The notes below the pieces were generated by a model. That model saw only the letters and a list, made by a program, of their open reading frames with translations, made no database searches and was not told the origin of the DNA. 43,299 bases of DNA, from the NCBI RefSeq assembly GCF_001552355.1, contig NZ_BCRA01000005.1, forward strand, positions 1 to 43,299, written 5' to 3'. Shown piece by piece: positions 23,976 through 31,209 of the stretch (the stretch's first letter is position 1; every line of letters starts with the position of its first letter). A program made the position numbers and the translations under genes. The DNA comes from Microbacterium resistens NBRC 103078 (lineage in GTDB: Bacteria; Actinomycetota; Actinomycetes; Actinomycetales; Microbacteriaceae).

Positions 23976-24013
23976 GGCGGCCCCGGATCGTCGGTCGAGG
24001 ATCCGGGGCCGCC
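23976..24013 (-). terminator. 14-bp-stem hairpin between lipoprotein and permease genes of importer 2
   Basis: GGCGGCCCCGGATC (23976-23989) pairs perfectly with 24000-24013 around a 10-base loop. In the minus-strand mRNA it lies 20 bases after the lipoprotein stop and 34 bases before the LivH start. There is no T-run. Such intercistronic hairpins commonly act as partial terminators or protect the upstream mRNA, giving more binding protein than permease. The effect here is inferred. Confidence 0.75.
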
Positions 24014-24032
24014 GGTCGGCGGACGCGCTCCG

Positions 24033-25247
24033 TTACTGGTACTGGCCGTTGACGAGCTTGCCCGGCGGGATGAAGAGGAAGTCCTCGGGCGTGACGTGCG
24101 GGGTGTGCGACTCGGCGGTGAAGCCGTAGCGAGAGAGGATCACGGTCCCCGCCGACTTCTGCACCTCCGGATCCACGAGGGCCTCGGCGAGCGCCTCGGC
24201 CTCGAGCGAGCCCGCCGACTCCGCCGCCGCCTTGAGCAGGAACATCGAGTCGTAGTTGTAGGCGAGGATCAGCGAGGACCGGATGTCTCCGGCGGCCATC
24301 ATGGTCTCGACCGCCGCGTTGACCTTGTCGTCGCTCGGGTCGTGCTTCGTGCTGGTGTAGACCTGCATGGTCAGGTTCTTGACCTGGTCCGTGCCGAGGA
24401 CGCCGGAGGGCGGCTCGGTCGCGATCAGCTGGGTGGCGGCCACCGAGGTGTTGCCCAGGACCGGGATGTCCCAGCCGAGCTTCTCCAGGCTCTGCAGCAC
24501 GTAGCCGAGGGGCGCGCCGTACGCGTCCAGCACCAGGGCCTCGGGGTTCGTCTCCTTCAGCGCCTCGAGCTGAGCGGTCATGTCGAGGGCCGCGTTGTCG
24601 AAGCCCTGCATCCCGGTGACCTCGATGCCGGCCTCGGTGTACGCGTCCTTGGACTGCTTGCCGAAGAGCTCGCCGTACGCGCTGGACCCGTGCAGGATCG
24701 CGACCTTCCCGTAGCCGCGCTGCTCGATCTCGTGGACGAAGGAGCCGATGTAGTCGGGGACGGAGGCCGACAGATCGAAGTTGAGCGGGTTCACCGACGG
24801 GTCGCCGGACGTCGCGGTCGGGCCGATGTTGAACGAGAGGATCTGGTTCTGACCGAGGATCGGGATCGTGGCCTCGGCGACCGTGGAGGGGCCCGAGTTC
24901 ATCACCGCGACGGGCTTCTCGCTGGCCAGCAGCTCGCGGAGCTTGGTGACGGCGACGGTCGGGTCCGCGGTGTCGTCGACGACCTCGATCTGGACCTCGC
25001 GCCCGAGGATGCCGCCGTCGGCGTTGATCGCATCGACGGAGGCCTTCGCGGCGGTCACGGACGTGGTGGCGTTGTCGGCCAGGACGCCCTCCGCGCCGAT
25101 GCCGCCGAGGACGACGACGGTGATCGGCTCGTCGGAGCCGGGCTGTTCGGACGAGCCCTCCGCCGCCCCGCCTCCGCCGCAGCCGGCGAGGGTGAGCGAC
25201 GCGGCGAGGACGCCGGCGGTCACTGCTGCGATTCGGGTGATACGCAT
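24033..25247 (-). CDS. ABC importer 2: substrate-binding lipoprotein (Liv/HAAT type)
   Basis: A 404-residue type I binding protein with signal peptide and lipobox LAGC (Cys23), a Gly/Ser/Glu tether, then the fold starting at PITVVVLGGIGAEG. INADGGILGREVQIEVVDD is the same family hallmark seen in the lipoprotein of importer 1, but the rest differs widely, so the two probably bind different ligands. The start ATG 25247 is chosen because it opens a proper signal peptide (MRITRIAAVTAG) after GAAAGG; the longer frame from 25322 would put charged and Cys residues before it. A KstR2-like operator lies 50 bp upstream. Confidence 0.9.
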   Translation of the reverse strand: MRITRIAAVTAGVLAASLTLAGCGGGGAAEGSSEQPGSDEPITVVVLGGIGAEGVLADNATTSVTAAKASVDAINADGGILGREVQIEVVDDTADPTVAVTKLRELLASEKPVAVMNSGPSTVAEATIPILGQNQILSFNIGPTATSGDPSVNPLNFDLSASVPDYIGSFVHEIEQRGYGKVAILHGSSAYGELFGKQSKDAYTEAGIEVTGMQGFDNAALDMTAQLEALKETNPEALVLDAYGAPLGYVLQSLEKLGWDIPVLGNTSVAATQLIATEPPSGVLGTDQVKNLTMQVYTSTKHDPSDDKVNAAVETMMAAGDIRSSLILAYNYDSMFLLKAAAESAGSLEAEALAEALVDPEVQKSAGTVILSRYGFTAESHTPHVTPEDFLFIPPGKLVNGQYQ

Positions 25248-25296
25248 GGAAGTGCCTTTCTCATCATTGAGCGGAGGAGCGAACGGGCAGACGCAA

Positions 25297-25310
25297 ACCA
25301 AACGCTTGCT
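25297..25310. promoter_or_regulatory. KstR2-like operator upstream of ABC importer operon 2
   Basis: ACCAAACGCTTGCT matches AnCAAGnnCTTGnT with one change (CAAA for CAAG). It lies between the divergent lipoprotein gene and the SDR at 25385 and so could regulate both. A further isolated CTTG half-site follows at 25355-25358, near the SDR. Confidence 0.7.
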
Positions 25311-25384
25311 TGATTCAAACACATGTCAGTATTCCGGGCAAGACCGAACGGTCACTTGCTTGTGCGCGGTGATACGGTCGGGCG

Positions 25385-26161
25385 ATGACCCCCACCGAAC
25401 CGGATCCCCCTGCCCGCCCCGAACGACACGGCGTCGCCGTCGTCACCGGGGGCGGCGGCGGCATCGGCCGGGCCGTGGCGCGACGCCTCGCGGCGGACGG
25501 CCTGACCGTCTGCGTCACGCACCGCAGCGCCGCCCCGACCGATCTCCTCGACGAACTCGGCCCGCGCGCCGTCGCGCACCGCCTGGACGTCCGCGACGCG
25601 GACGGTGCCGCCGTGCTCGCCGAGACCCTCGTCGCCGAGCACGGCGGCGTGCACACGGTCGTGCACGCCGCGGGGCCGCACGTGCCGATGAAGCATCTCT
25701 CCACGGTCACGGTGGAGCAGTTCGCGACACAGGTCGACGAGGACCTCGTCGGGTTCTTCTCGGTCGCCCGCGCCTTCCTGCCCGCGCTGCGCGCATCGGC
25801 CGGATCGCTGACGGCGGTCACAAGCGCCGCGACCCGCCGGTACCCCGTGCGGGACGGGCTGTCCGCCGCCCCCAAGGGCGGCGTCGAGGCGCTCGCCCGC
25901 GGACTCGCCGCGGAGGAGGGGCGGTACGGCGTGCGCGTGAACTGCGTGGGGCCCGGCATGCTCTGGGACGGGATGTCCGCACGGCTGATGGCCTCCGGGG
26001 ATCTCGACGAACGCGCCCTCGAGGTCGCCCGCGGGAACATCCCGCTCCGCCGCTTCGGCACGGCCGCCGACATCGCCGAGGCGGTGGCGTTCCTCGCCTC
26101 GCCGGCCGCGGGGTTCATCACCGGCCAGAAGCTCGACGTCGACGGCGGCTTCGGAGTCTGA
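25385..26161 (+). CDS. SDR-like protein lacking the catalytic tyrosine
   Basis: A 258-residue SDR-fold protein. The cofactor loop TGGGGGIGRA and the C-terminal LDVDGGFGV are intact, and NNAG is HAAG. Aligned on the family pattern, the catalytic Ser is kept in VTSAA and Lys164 is kept (SAAPK), but the Tyr position is Ser160. Without that Tyr, normal hydride-transfer chemistry is unlikely, so it may be a binding or regulatory protein, or catalyse another reaction. The frame is clean, with no sign of decay. TACGGT at 25373-25378 lies 7 bases before the ATG, suggesting a leaderless mRNA. It is divergent from importer operon 2. Confidence 0.83.
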   Translation: MTPTEPDPPARPERHGVAVVTGGGGGIGRAVARRLAADGLTVCVTHRSAAPTDLLDELGPRAVAHRLDVRDADGAAVLAETLVAEHGGVHTVVHAAGPHVPMKHLSTVTVEQFATQVDEDLVGFFSVARAFLPALRASAGSLTAVTSAATRRYPVRDGLSAAPKGGVEALARGLAAEEGRYGVRVNCVGPGMLWDGMSARLMASGDLDERALEVARGNIPLRRFGTAADIAEAVAFLASPAAGFITGQKLDVDGGFGV

Positions 26162-26178
26162 GCCCGCACCGCCGGGAC

Positions 26179-26258
26179 GCGTTTCGTCTCGTCGCTGCGC
26201 TCCTCGCTCAACGACCGGGACCCACCGGTCGTTGAGCGAGCGAAGCGAGGCGAAACGC
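26179..26258. repeat. REP-like inverted repeat hairpin
   Basis: GCGTTTCGTCTCGTCGCTGC on the left is answered by GCGAAGCGAGGCGAAACGC on the right, with CAACGACCGG / CCGGTCGTTG inside, giving a long hairpin around a short loop. It lies between the convergent SDR (ends 26161) and padR-type gene (ends 26267), so it may end transcription from both. The same element occurs twice more near 43004-43139 and begins again at 43291. Confidence 0.85.
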
Positions 26259-26266
26259 CCCGGGTC

Positions 26267-26830
26267 TCACGCCATGCCCTGCAGGCGCTCCAGCAGCCAG
26301 TCGATCCGCTCGGCCTCGTCACGGTAGAACCGGTCGGACCACTCCAGCGCGAGCGACGAGAACCGCCACGACGGCTCGCGCAGCGCGCCCTCCGCATGCG
26401 CCGCCGCGCGGCCCGCCCGCACCAGCGCCTCGTCGCGGTACGCGAGGAGGGCCCGGCGAAGGCCGTCGAGGTCGCCGTTGTGGGCGGCCCACAGGCGGAG
26501 GATGTGGGAGTGCTTGAGCACCACGGGGTCGGCGGGAACGGCGTCGGCCCAGTGCGCGATGCGTTCGCGCCCCGCCTCGGTGATCTCGTACAGCCGCCGG
26601 GACTTGGCCGCGTGCGTCTGCTCGACCCGGGAGACGGCAAGCCCCAGCCGTTCCAGTCGGCGCAGCTCGGTGTAGATCTGGCTCTGCGACGGCGCCCAGT
26701 AGAAGAAGGCCAGGCTCTGATCCGCCCAGCGCTTCACGTCGTATCCGGACAGCTCCGTCCCGAACGACAGGATCCCGAGCACCGCCCAGGTCGTCGCCGG
26801 GAGGTCCGTGTCGTCCTCGTCGATCGCCAT
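26267..26830 (-). CDS. PadR-family transcriptional regulator
   Basis: A 187-residue PadR/Vir-type regulator. The N-terminal winged helix reads TTWAVLGILSFGTELSGYDVKRWADQSL, followed by SQIYTELRRLERLGLAVSR and RRLYEITEAGRERIAHW. The C-terminal half is helical and rich in Arg/Glu, as in the dimerisation domain of this group. Such regulators respond to small aromatic or hydrophobic molecules. It is divergent from the hydrolase/monooxygenase operon, with a 10-bp inverted repeat (26849-26882) just upstream of its start, so it probably represses itself and that operon. Confidence 0.9.
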   Translation of the reverse strand: MAIDEDDTDLPATTWAVLGILSFGTELSGYDVKRWADQSLAFFYWAPSQSQIYTELRRLERLGLAVSRVEQTHAAKSRRLYEITEAGRERIAHWADAVPADPVVLKHSHILRLWAAHNGDLDGLRRALLAYRDEALVRAGRAAAHAEGALREPSWRFSSLALEWSDRFYRDEAERIDWLLERLQGMA

Positions 26831-26848
26831 CGCCGCCCCTCTGGAAAG

Positions 26849-26882
26849 ATATGACTAAATGTACTATGACTGTTAGTCATAT
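26849..26882. promoter_or_regulatory. Probable PadR-type operator
   Basis: ATATGACTAA (26849-26858) and TTAGTCATAT (26873-26882) form a perfect 10-bp inverted repeat with a 14-base spacer that holds a third ATGACT. The AT-rich segment stands out from the surrounding GC-rich DNA. It lies 19 bp from the regulator start and 47 bp from the hydrolase start, as expected for a divergent operator/promoter. Confidence 0.75.
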
Positions 26883-26928
26883 TGCCGTGACACCCCGTCA
26901 TGAGCCCAGCTGATCGAAGGAGATCGGG

Positions 26929-27882
26929 ATGGACGAGACGCGACGGCTGCTCGCCCTGCTGAACGAGACGTTCCCGGATGTGGCCGCCCTTCCGCCGCTC
27001 GAGGCGCGCGCCGCGGTCGACGCGCGGATCCGTCCGCCCGGCAACCTGGACGACGTGGCGGACGCCGAGGACCACCGCCTCGAGGTCGGGGGCCACGGCC
27101 TCCCCGTGCGCCTGTACCGACCGCACCCGGAGGATGCGATCGCGGGGGTCCCGACCACCGTCTACGCCCACGGCGGCGGCTTCCTGCACGGATCCATCGA
27201 AGGACACGACGGCTGGTGCCGCACCTGGGCGCGACGCACGGGCGGCCCCGTCGTCTCCGTCGGATACCGCAAGGCCCCCGAGCATCGGGCGCCCGCCGCG
27301 TGGGAGGACATGGTCGCCGCCGTGCGCTGGACCGTGCAGCGCGGGCACGGCGCGCACGGCATCCTGGTGGCCGGCGACAGCTCGGGCGGGAACCTCGCCG
27401 CCGGCGCGGCGGTCGCCCTCCGCGGAGATGCTGCGGTGCGCGTGCGCGGGCAGGTGCTGCTGTATCCGCTCCTGGACCCGACGATGTCCTCCGAGACGTA
27501 CCGGACCCGCGCAGACGGGTACTTCATCACGGCGGCGATCCTGGCCGCGTACTGGCGGCACTACCTCGGGGCGGATCCGGCCGATCGTGCGACGCGGGAC
27601 CGCGCCGCCGCCGACCCGCGCATCGCCCCCGGCGCCGCGGATCTCCGAGGGGTCGCACCCGCGATCGTGGTCACGGCCGGGCTCGACCCCCTGCACGGCG
27701 AGGGCGCCGCCTACGCCGAGCAGCTGCGCGGGGCCGGCGGCGTGGTGCTCCACCGGCACCATCCCGACCAGTTCCACGGCTTCCTCACGATCCCCGGATA
27801 CGGCCCGGCTCGCGCCGCCGCGGACATGCTGTGGGCCGACATCCGCTCCCTCTTCGCCCCGCACCGACAGGAGCACGCATGA
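26929..27882 (+). CDS. Alpha/beta hydrolase, hormone-sensitive-lipase (HSL) family
   Basis: A 317-residue esterase/lipase of the HSL group. The oxyanion-hole motif HGGGF is at 81-85 and the nucleophile elbow GDSSGG puts the serine at about 151. A late GLDPLHGEG supplies the likely acid and HHPDQFHGF the likely His. It has no signal peptide. The stop overlaps the Baeyer-Villiger monooxygenase gene (ATGA 27879-27882). A ketone-to-ester oxidation followed by ester or lactone hydrolysis is the classical pairing, so it probably cleaves the product of that monooxygenase (inference). Confidence 0.9.
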   Translation: MDETRRLLALLNETFPDVAALPPLEARAAVDARIRPPGNLDDVADAEDHRLEVGGHGLPVRLYRPHPEDAIAGVPTTVYAHGGGFLHGSIEGHDGWCRTWARRTGGPVVSVGYRKAPEHRAPAAWEDMVAAVRWTVQRGHGAHGILVAGDSSGGNLAAGAAVALRGDAAVRVRGQVLLYPLLDPTMSSETYRTRADGYFITAAILAAYWRHYLGADPADRATRDRAAADPRIAPGAADLRGVAPAIVVTAGLDPLHGEGAAYAEQLRGAGGVVLHRHHPDQFHGFLTIPGYGPARAAADMLWADIRSLFAPHRQEHA

Positions 27883-29477
27883 TCTCCACGCACGACCTCG
27901 TCGTCGTCGGGGCCGGGTTCGCCGGTCTCTACACGACGGTGCACGCTCGCCGCCGCGGACTCGACGTGATCGGCCTCGAAGCGGCGGACGACGTCGGCGG
28001 CACGTGGTTCTGGAACCGCTACCCGGGCGCGCGCTGCGACGTAGAGAGCATCGACTACTCCTACTCATTCGACGACGACCTCCAGCGCGACTGGCGCTGG
28101 AGCGAGCGCTATGCGACGCAGCCCGAGATCCTCCGCTACCTGAACCACGTCGCCGACCGGTTCGACATCCGGCGGCACTACCGCTTCGGGGAGCGTGTCA
28201 TCGAGGCCGTCTGGGACGACCCGGACCAGCGCTGGACCCTGCGCACCGGCTCCGGGCTCGAGGTGCGGGCGCGGTGGGTGGTGATGGCGAGCGGCTGCCT
28301 GTCGCAGCCCCTGCTGCCGGACATCCCGGGGCGGGACGCCTTCGCGGGGCGTGTGCTCCAGACATCGTCCTGGCCGACAGAACCGGTCGATCTCCGGGGC
28401 CTCCGCGTCGGCGTGATCGGAACCGGCTCCTCGGGCATCCAGGCGGTGCCGATCATCGCCGAACAGGCCGCCGAGCTCGTCGTCTACCAGCGGACGGCCA
28501 ACTACAGCGTGCCGGCGTTCAACCGACCGATCGACGACGACGAATGGGCACGTCAGCAGGAGGGGCTCGCCCATCGCCGCGCGGTCTCGTGGCGCAGCCC
28601 GGCAGGGTCCCCCTGGTCGTCGCACCCCGTGCCGTTCGCGGACGCCTCCGAGGATGAGCGCGAGCAGGTGTTCGAGGAGAGCTGGACGCGCGGCGGCGTG
28701 CTCTTCGCCAAGGCCTTCGCCGGAGTGACGACGGACACCGTCGTCAACGACGCGGCCCGGGACTTCTTCGAGCGCAAGCTCGCCGCCACGGTGTCCGATC
28801 CCGACGTCCTCGCCGACCTCACGCCGACCGGTCACCCCCTCGGCACCAAACGCATCTGCACGGACAGCGGCTACTACGAGACCTTCGCGCTGCCGCACGT
28901 CGACCTCGTGAACCTCCGCAGGGATCCGATCACGGGGATCGAGCCGAGCGGCATCCGGACCGCGTCGGGCCTGCGCGAGCTGGACGTCATCGTCTTCGCG
29001 ACGGGATTCGACGCGATGACGGGCGCCCTCACGGCGATCGACATCCGCGGGCGGGAGGGACGCGTCCTGCGGGAGGAGTGGACCCGGTTCCCGGTGACCC
29101 ATCTCGGCATCGGGCTGCCCGGCTACCCGAACCTGTTCCCCCTGAACGGGCCGGGCACGCCCAGCGTCCTGGCCAACATGGCTCTGACCTCGGAGCAGCA
29201 GGGCGAGTACGCGCTGCGACTCATCGACCATTGCCTCGCGCACGGTTACACGTCGGCCGAGGCGCGCGAGGACGCGGCGCAGGCGTGGACGGAGGAGACC
29301 GCCAGGGTCGCGGCCGGCACGCTGTTCGCCGGCGCCGACTCGTGGTACACCGGCGCGAACATCGAGGGCAAGGCGCGCGGATTCCTCCCGTACATCGGCG
29401 GATTCCGCCGCTACATCGAACACGCCGAGGAGGTCGCCGCCGAGGGCTACCGCGGCTTCGTGCTGTCCCGGCGCTGA
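27879..29477 (+). CDS. Flavin-dependent Baeyer-Villiger-type monooxygenase
   Basis: A 532-residue FAD/NADPH monooxygenase. The first Rossmann motif is GAGFAGLY, the long type I Baeyer-Villiger fingerprint GGTWFWNRYPGARCD is complete, and the second Rossmann motif is GTGSSGIQ. The short fingerprint FxGxxxHxxxW(P/D) reads F155-A-G-R-V-L-Q161-T-S-S-W165-P166, so the usual His is Gln. The rest resembles the cyclohexanone/phenylacetone monooxygenase family (TANYSVPAFNRPID, KRICTDSGYYETF). It should insert an oxygen next to a ketone, using NADPH and O2. It is coupled to the HSL-type hydrolase. The ketone is unknown; a cyclic or steroid-derived ketone fits the neighbourhood. Confidence 0.88.
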   Translation: MISTHDLVVVGAGFAGLYTTVHARRRGLDVIGLEAADDVGGTWFWNRYPGARCDVESIDYSYSFDDDLQRDWRWSERYATQPEILRYLNHVADRFDIRRHYRFGERVIEAVWDDPDQRWTLRTGSGLEVRARWVVMASGCLSQPLLPDIPGRDAFAGRVLQTSSWPTEPVDLRGLRVGVIGTGSSGIQAVPIIAEQAAELVVYQRTANYSVPAFNRPIDDDEWARQQEGLAHRRAVSWRSPAGSPWSSHPVPFADASEDEREQVFEESWTRGGVLFAKAFAGVTTDTVVNDAARDFFERKLAATVSDPDVLADLTPTGHPLGTKRICTDSGYYETFALPHVDLVNLRRDPITGIEPSGIRTASGLRELDVIVFATGFDAMTGALTAIDIRGREGRVLREEWTRFPVTHLGIGLPGYPNLFPLNGPGTPSVLANMALTSEQQGEYALRLIDHCLAHGYTSAEAREDAAQAWTEETARVAAGTLFAGADSWYTGANIEGKARGFLPYIGGFRRYIEHAEEVAAEGYRGFVLSRR

Positions 29478-29515
29478 CCGCGGCGTTCCGGTATGGCGCC
29501 TCCGGACGGATGGGG

Positions 29516-29544
29516 CTAGGGTGCAGAGCAAACAAATGCTTGGT
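29516..29544 (+). promoter_or_regulatory. Promoter with KstR2-like operator (29531-29544) before the SDR-thioesterase-SnoaL operon
   Basis: AACAAATGCTTGGT (29531-29544) matches AnCAAGnnCTTGnT with one change. A possible -10 TAGGGT lies at 29516-29521, giving a start near 29528, just before the operator; a ribosome site GGAGG follows at 29548-29552. The operator placement would block transcription initiation. Confidence 0.68.
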
Positions 29545-29558
29545 CGAGGAGGATCATC

Positions 29559-30308
29559 ATGAGCACGCCCGATCTCGGGTTCACCCCCGGCGACGTCCTG
29601 CTGATCACCGGCGCCGGAAGCGGCATCGGCCGGGCCACGGCCCTGCACGCGGCCCGGCTCGGGCTGTCCGTGAGCCTGTGGGACCTGGTCCCCGCGGGCC
29701 TGGAGGAGACCGCGGCCACCGTGCGCGATGCCGGCGGCACCGTGCACACCTGGGTCGCCGACGTGGGCGACGACGAGGCGGTACGGGCCGGCTTCGCCGA
29801 CGCGCGCGCCGCGCTCGGCGGGATCCGGTACCTGCACAACAACGCCGGCCCCGCCTCCAGCAGCGCTCTGCCCTTCGACCAGGCGCTCGCGGTGTGCATC
29901 GGCAGCGTGCGCCGGATGACCGACGCCTGGGCCGACGATCTCCCGGCCGGGGACGCGCTCCCCGCGATGGTGGCCACTACCTCGGTCGCCGGGAATCTCG
30001 TCGGCACCGACAACGCCTGGTACTCCGCGTCGAAGGCGGGGATCATGGGCTACGTGCGTCATCTCGCGGCGCATCGCGCCGACGCGTTCCGCGCCAACGG
30101 CGTCGCGCCCGGGATGACGGACACGCCGCGTCTCGCCGGGTTCGCCGCAAGCCCGCTGGGCCGGCAGGTGCTGGAGCGGATCCCGCTGCACCGGATGGCC
30201 TCCCCGTCCGACATCGCGTGGGCGACGCTGTTCCTGCTCTCGCCCCTCGCGGGATACGTCAACGGCGTCCTCCTGCCCGTCGACGGCGGCTGGACCGTGA
30301 CCCAATGA
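29559..30308 (+). CDS. SDR-family oxidoreductase
   Basis: A 249-residue classical SDR with TGAGSGIGRA, HNNAG, the Ser of TTSVAG, active site WYSASKAG and PVDGGWTVTQ at the end. All catalytic residues are intact. The ATG follows GAGGAGGATCATC. It is the first gene of a three-gene operon coupled by ATGA overlaps to a hotdog thioesterase and a SnoaL-like protein, under a KstR2-like site. The operon make-up suggests oxidation of a hydroxyacyl-CoA or alcohol followed by CoA release; the substrate is not known. Confidence 0.87.
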   Translation: MSTPDLGFTPGDVLLITGAGSGIGRATALHAARLGLSVSLWDLVPAGLEETAATVRDAGGTVHTWVADVGDDEAVRAGFADARAALGGIRYLHNNAGPASSSALPFDQALAVCIGSVRRMTDAWADDLPAGDALPAMVATTSVAGNLVGTDNAWYSASKAGIMGYVRHLAAHRADAFRANGVAPGMTDTPRLAGFAASPLGRQVLERIPLHRMASPSDIAWATLFLLSPLAGYVNGVLLPVDGGWTVTQ

Positions 30309-30769
30309 CGACGCCGGCGCGCACCGACGCCCCGGCGCCGCCCGCTCGCCCCGTGCTGCACAGCCACGTGGTGCGCCTCACCTACGCGGACACCGACCCC
30401 GCCGGGATCCTCTACTACGCGGCCTGGTTCCCGAAGATGGAGGCCGTGCAGACGGAGTTCCTCTTCCTGCAGGGGCTCCGCCAGGACGAGCTGAAGGAGC
30501 GCTACGGGTGGTGGACCGTCTCCCGCGCCACGCAGTGCGAGTACCTGGCCGCAGCGCGGCTGCTCGACCGGATCCGCATCGATCTGCGGGTGGGCGACGT
30601 CGGAACGTCCTCCTTCCGCTTCACCCACGAGATGACCCGTGTGGACGACGGCGTCGTCGTGGCGAGGGCGTCGAACACCCTCGTGACCGTCTCGCCCGAC
30701 CAGAGCACCATCCGCATCCCGGACCTGCTCCGCGAGCGCCTCACGGCGTGGGCCGCGGGGCCCGCATGA
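30305..30769 (+). CDS. Hotdog-fold acyl-CoA thioesterase (4HBT-like)
   Basis: A 154-residue hotdog protein. The catalytic motif YADTDPAGILYYAAW matches the 4-hydroxybenzoyl-CoA thioesterase type, with Asp31 of DPAG as the likely catalytic acid. A long helix follows (FPKMEAVQTEFLFLQG) and then the beta-sheet. It would hydrolyse a CoA thioester in the cytosol. The start and stop overlap the flanking genes by ATGA. In a catabolic regulon such an enzyme may release CoA from dead-end intermediates or make an acid for export. Confidence 0.85.
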   Translation: MTTPARTDAPAPPARPVLHSHVVRLTYADTDPAGILYYAAWFPKMEAVQTEFLFLQGLRQDELKERYGWWTVSRATQCEYLAAARLLDRIRIDLRVGDVGTSSFRFTHEMTRVDDGVVVARASNTLVTVSPDQSTIRIPDLLRERLTAWAAGPA

Positions 30770-31209
30770 GCACGGACCCCGCGCTCCTGCGCACGGTCGC
30801 CGACCGACAGGAGATCATGCTGCTCCTCGGGCGCATCGCCCAGCTCGCCGATCACGGCGACGTGGAGGACTACCTCGACTGCTTCACGGCGGACGCGGTG
30901 TGGGACCTCGTCCACGCCACGGGGCTGCCGCTGGAGGCGGGACCCATCTCCGGACGCGAGGCGCTGCGCGAGGGCGTCCGGGAGCGCCGTGCCGCGGGGA
31001 TCCAGGGACCGGGGAGCGCCACGCGCCACGACGTCTCGACGATCACCGTCGAGGTCTCCGGCGACACCGCCCGCAGTCGCGCCTACTTCCGCTACTACCG
31101 GGAGACGGACGCGACGCCCGTGCTCACGGCGATGGGCGGCTACGACGACGAGCTCGTCCGGACGCCCGCGGGCTGGCGGGTCCGTCGGCGGGTCATCCGC
31201 CGGGAGTGA
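30766..31209 (+). CDS. SnoaL-like / NTF2-fold protein
   Basis: A 147-residue SnoaL-like protein with the typical opening ADRQEIMLLLGRIAQLADHGDVEDYLDCFTADAVWDL and a closing GWRVRRRVIRRE. It belongs to the same superfamily as the protein at 12529 but is not a close copy. The enzymatic role is unknown; relatives include isomerases, dehydratases and non-catalytic binding proteins. The start is in the stop of the thioesterase gene, and the end overlaps the convergent metallo-hydrolase gene by 17 bp. Confidence 0.78.
   Translation: MSTDPALLRTVADRQEIMLLLGRIAQLADHGDVEDYLDCFTADAVWDLVHATGLPLEAGPISGREALREGVRERRAAGIQGPGSATRHDVSTITVEVSGDTARSRAYFRYYRETDATPVLTAMGGYDDELVRTPAGWRVRRRVIRRE

Noticed and set aside
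25350..25363. Possible ninth KstR2-like site before the SDR at 25385
   Set aside because: Only the right half (CTTG) is present; the left half reads CGGT, so it does not meet the two-half pattern used for the other sites.
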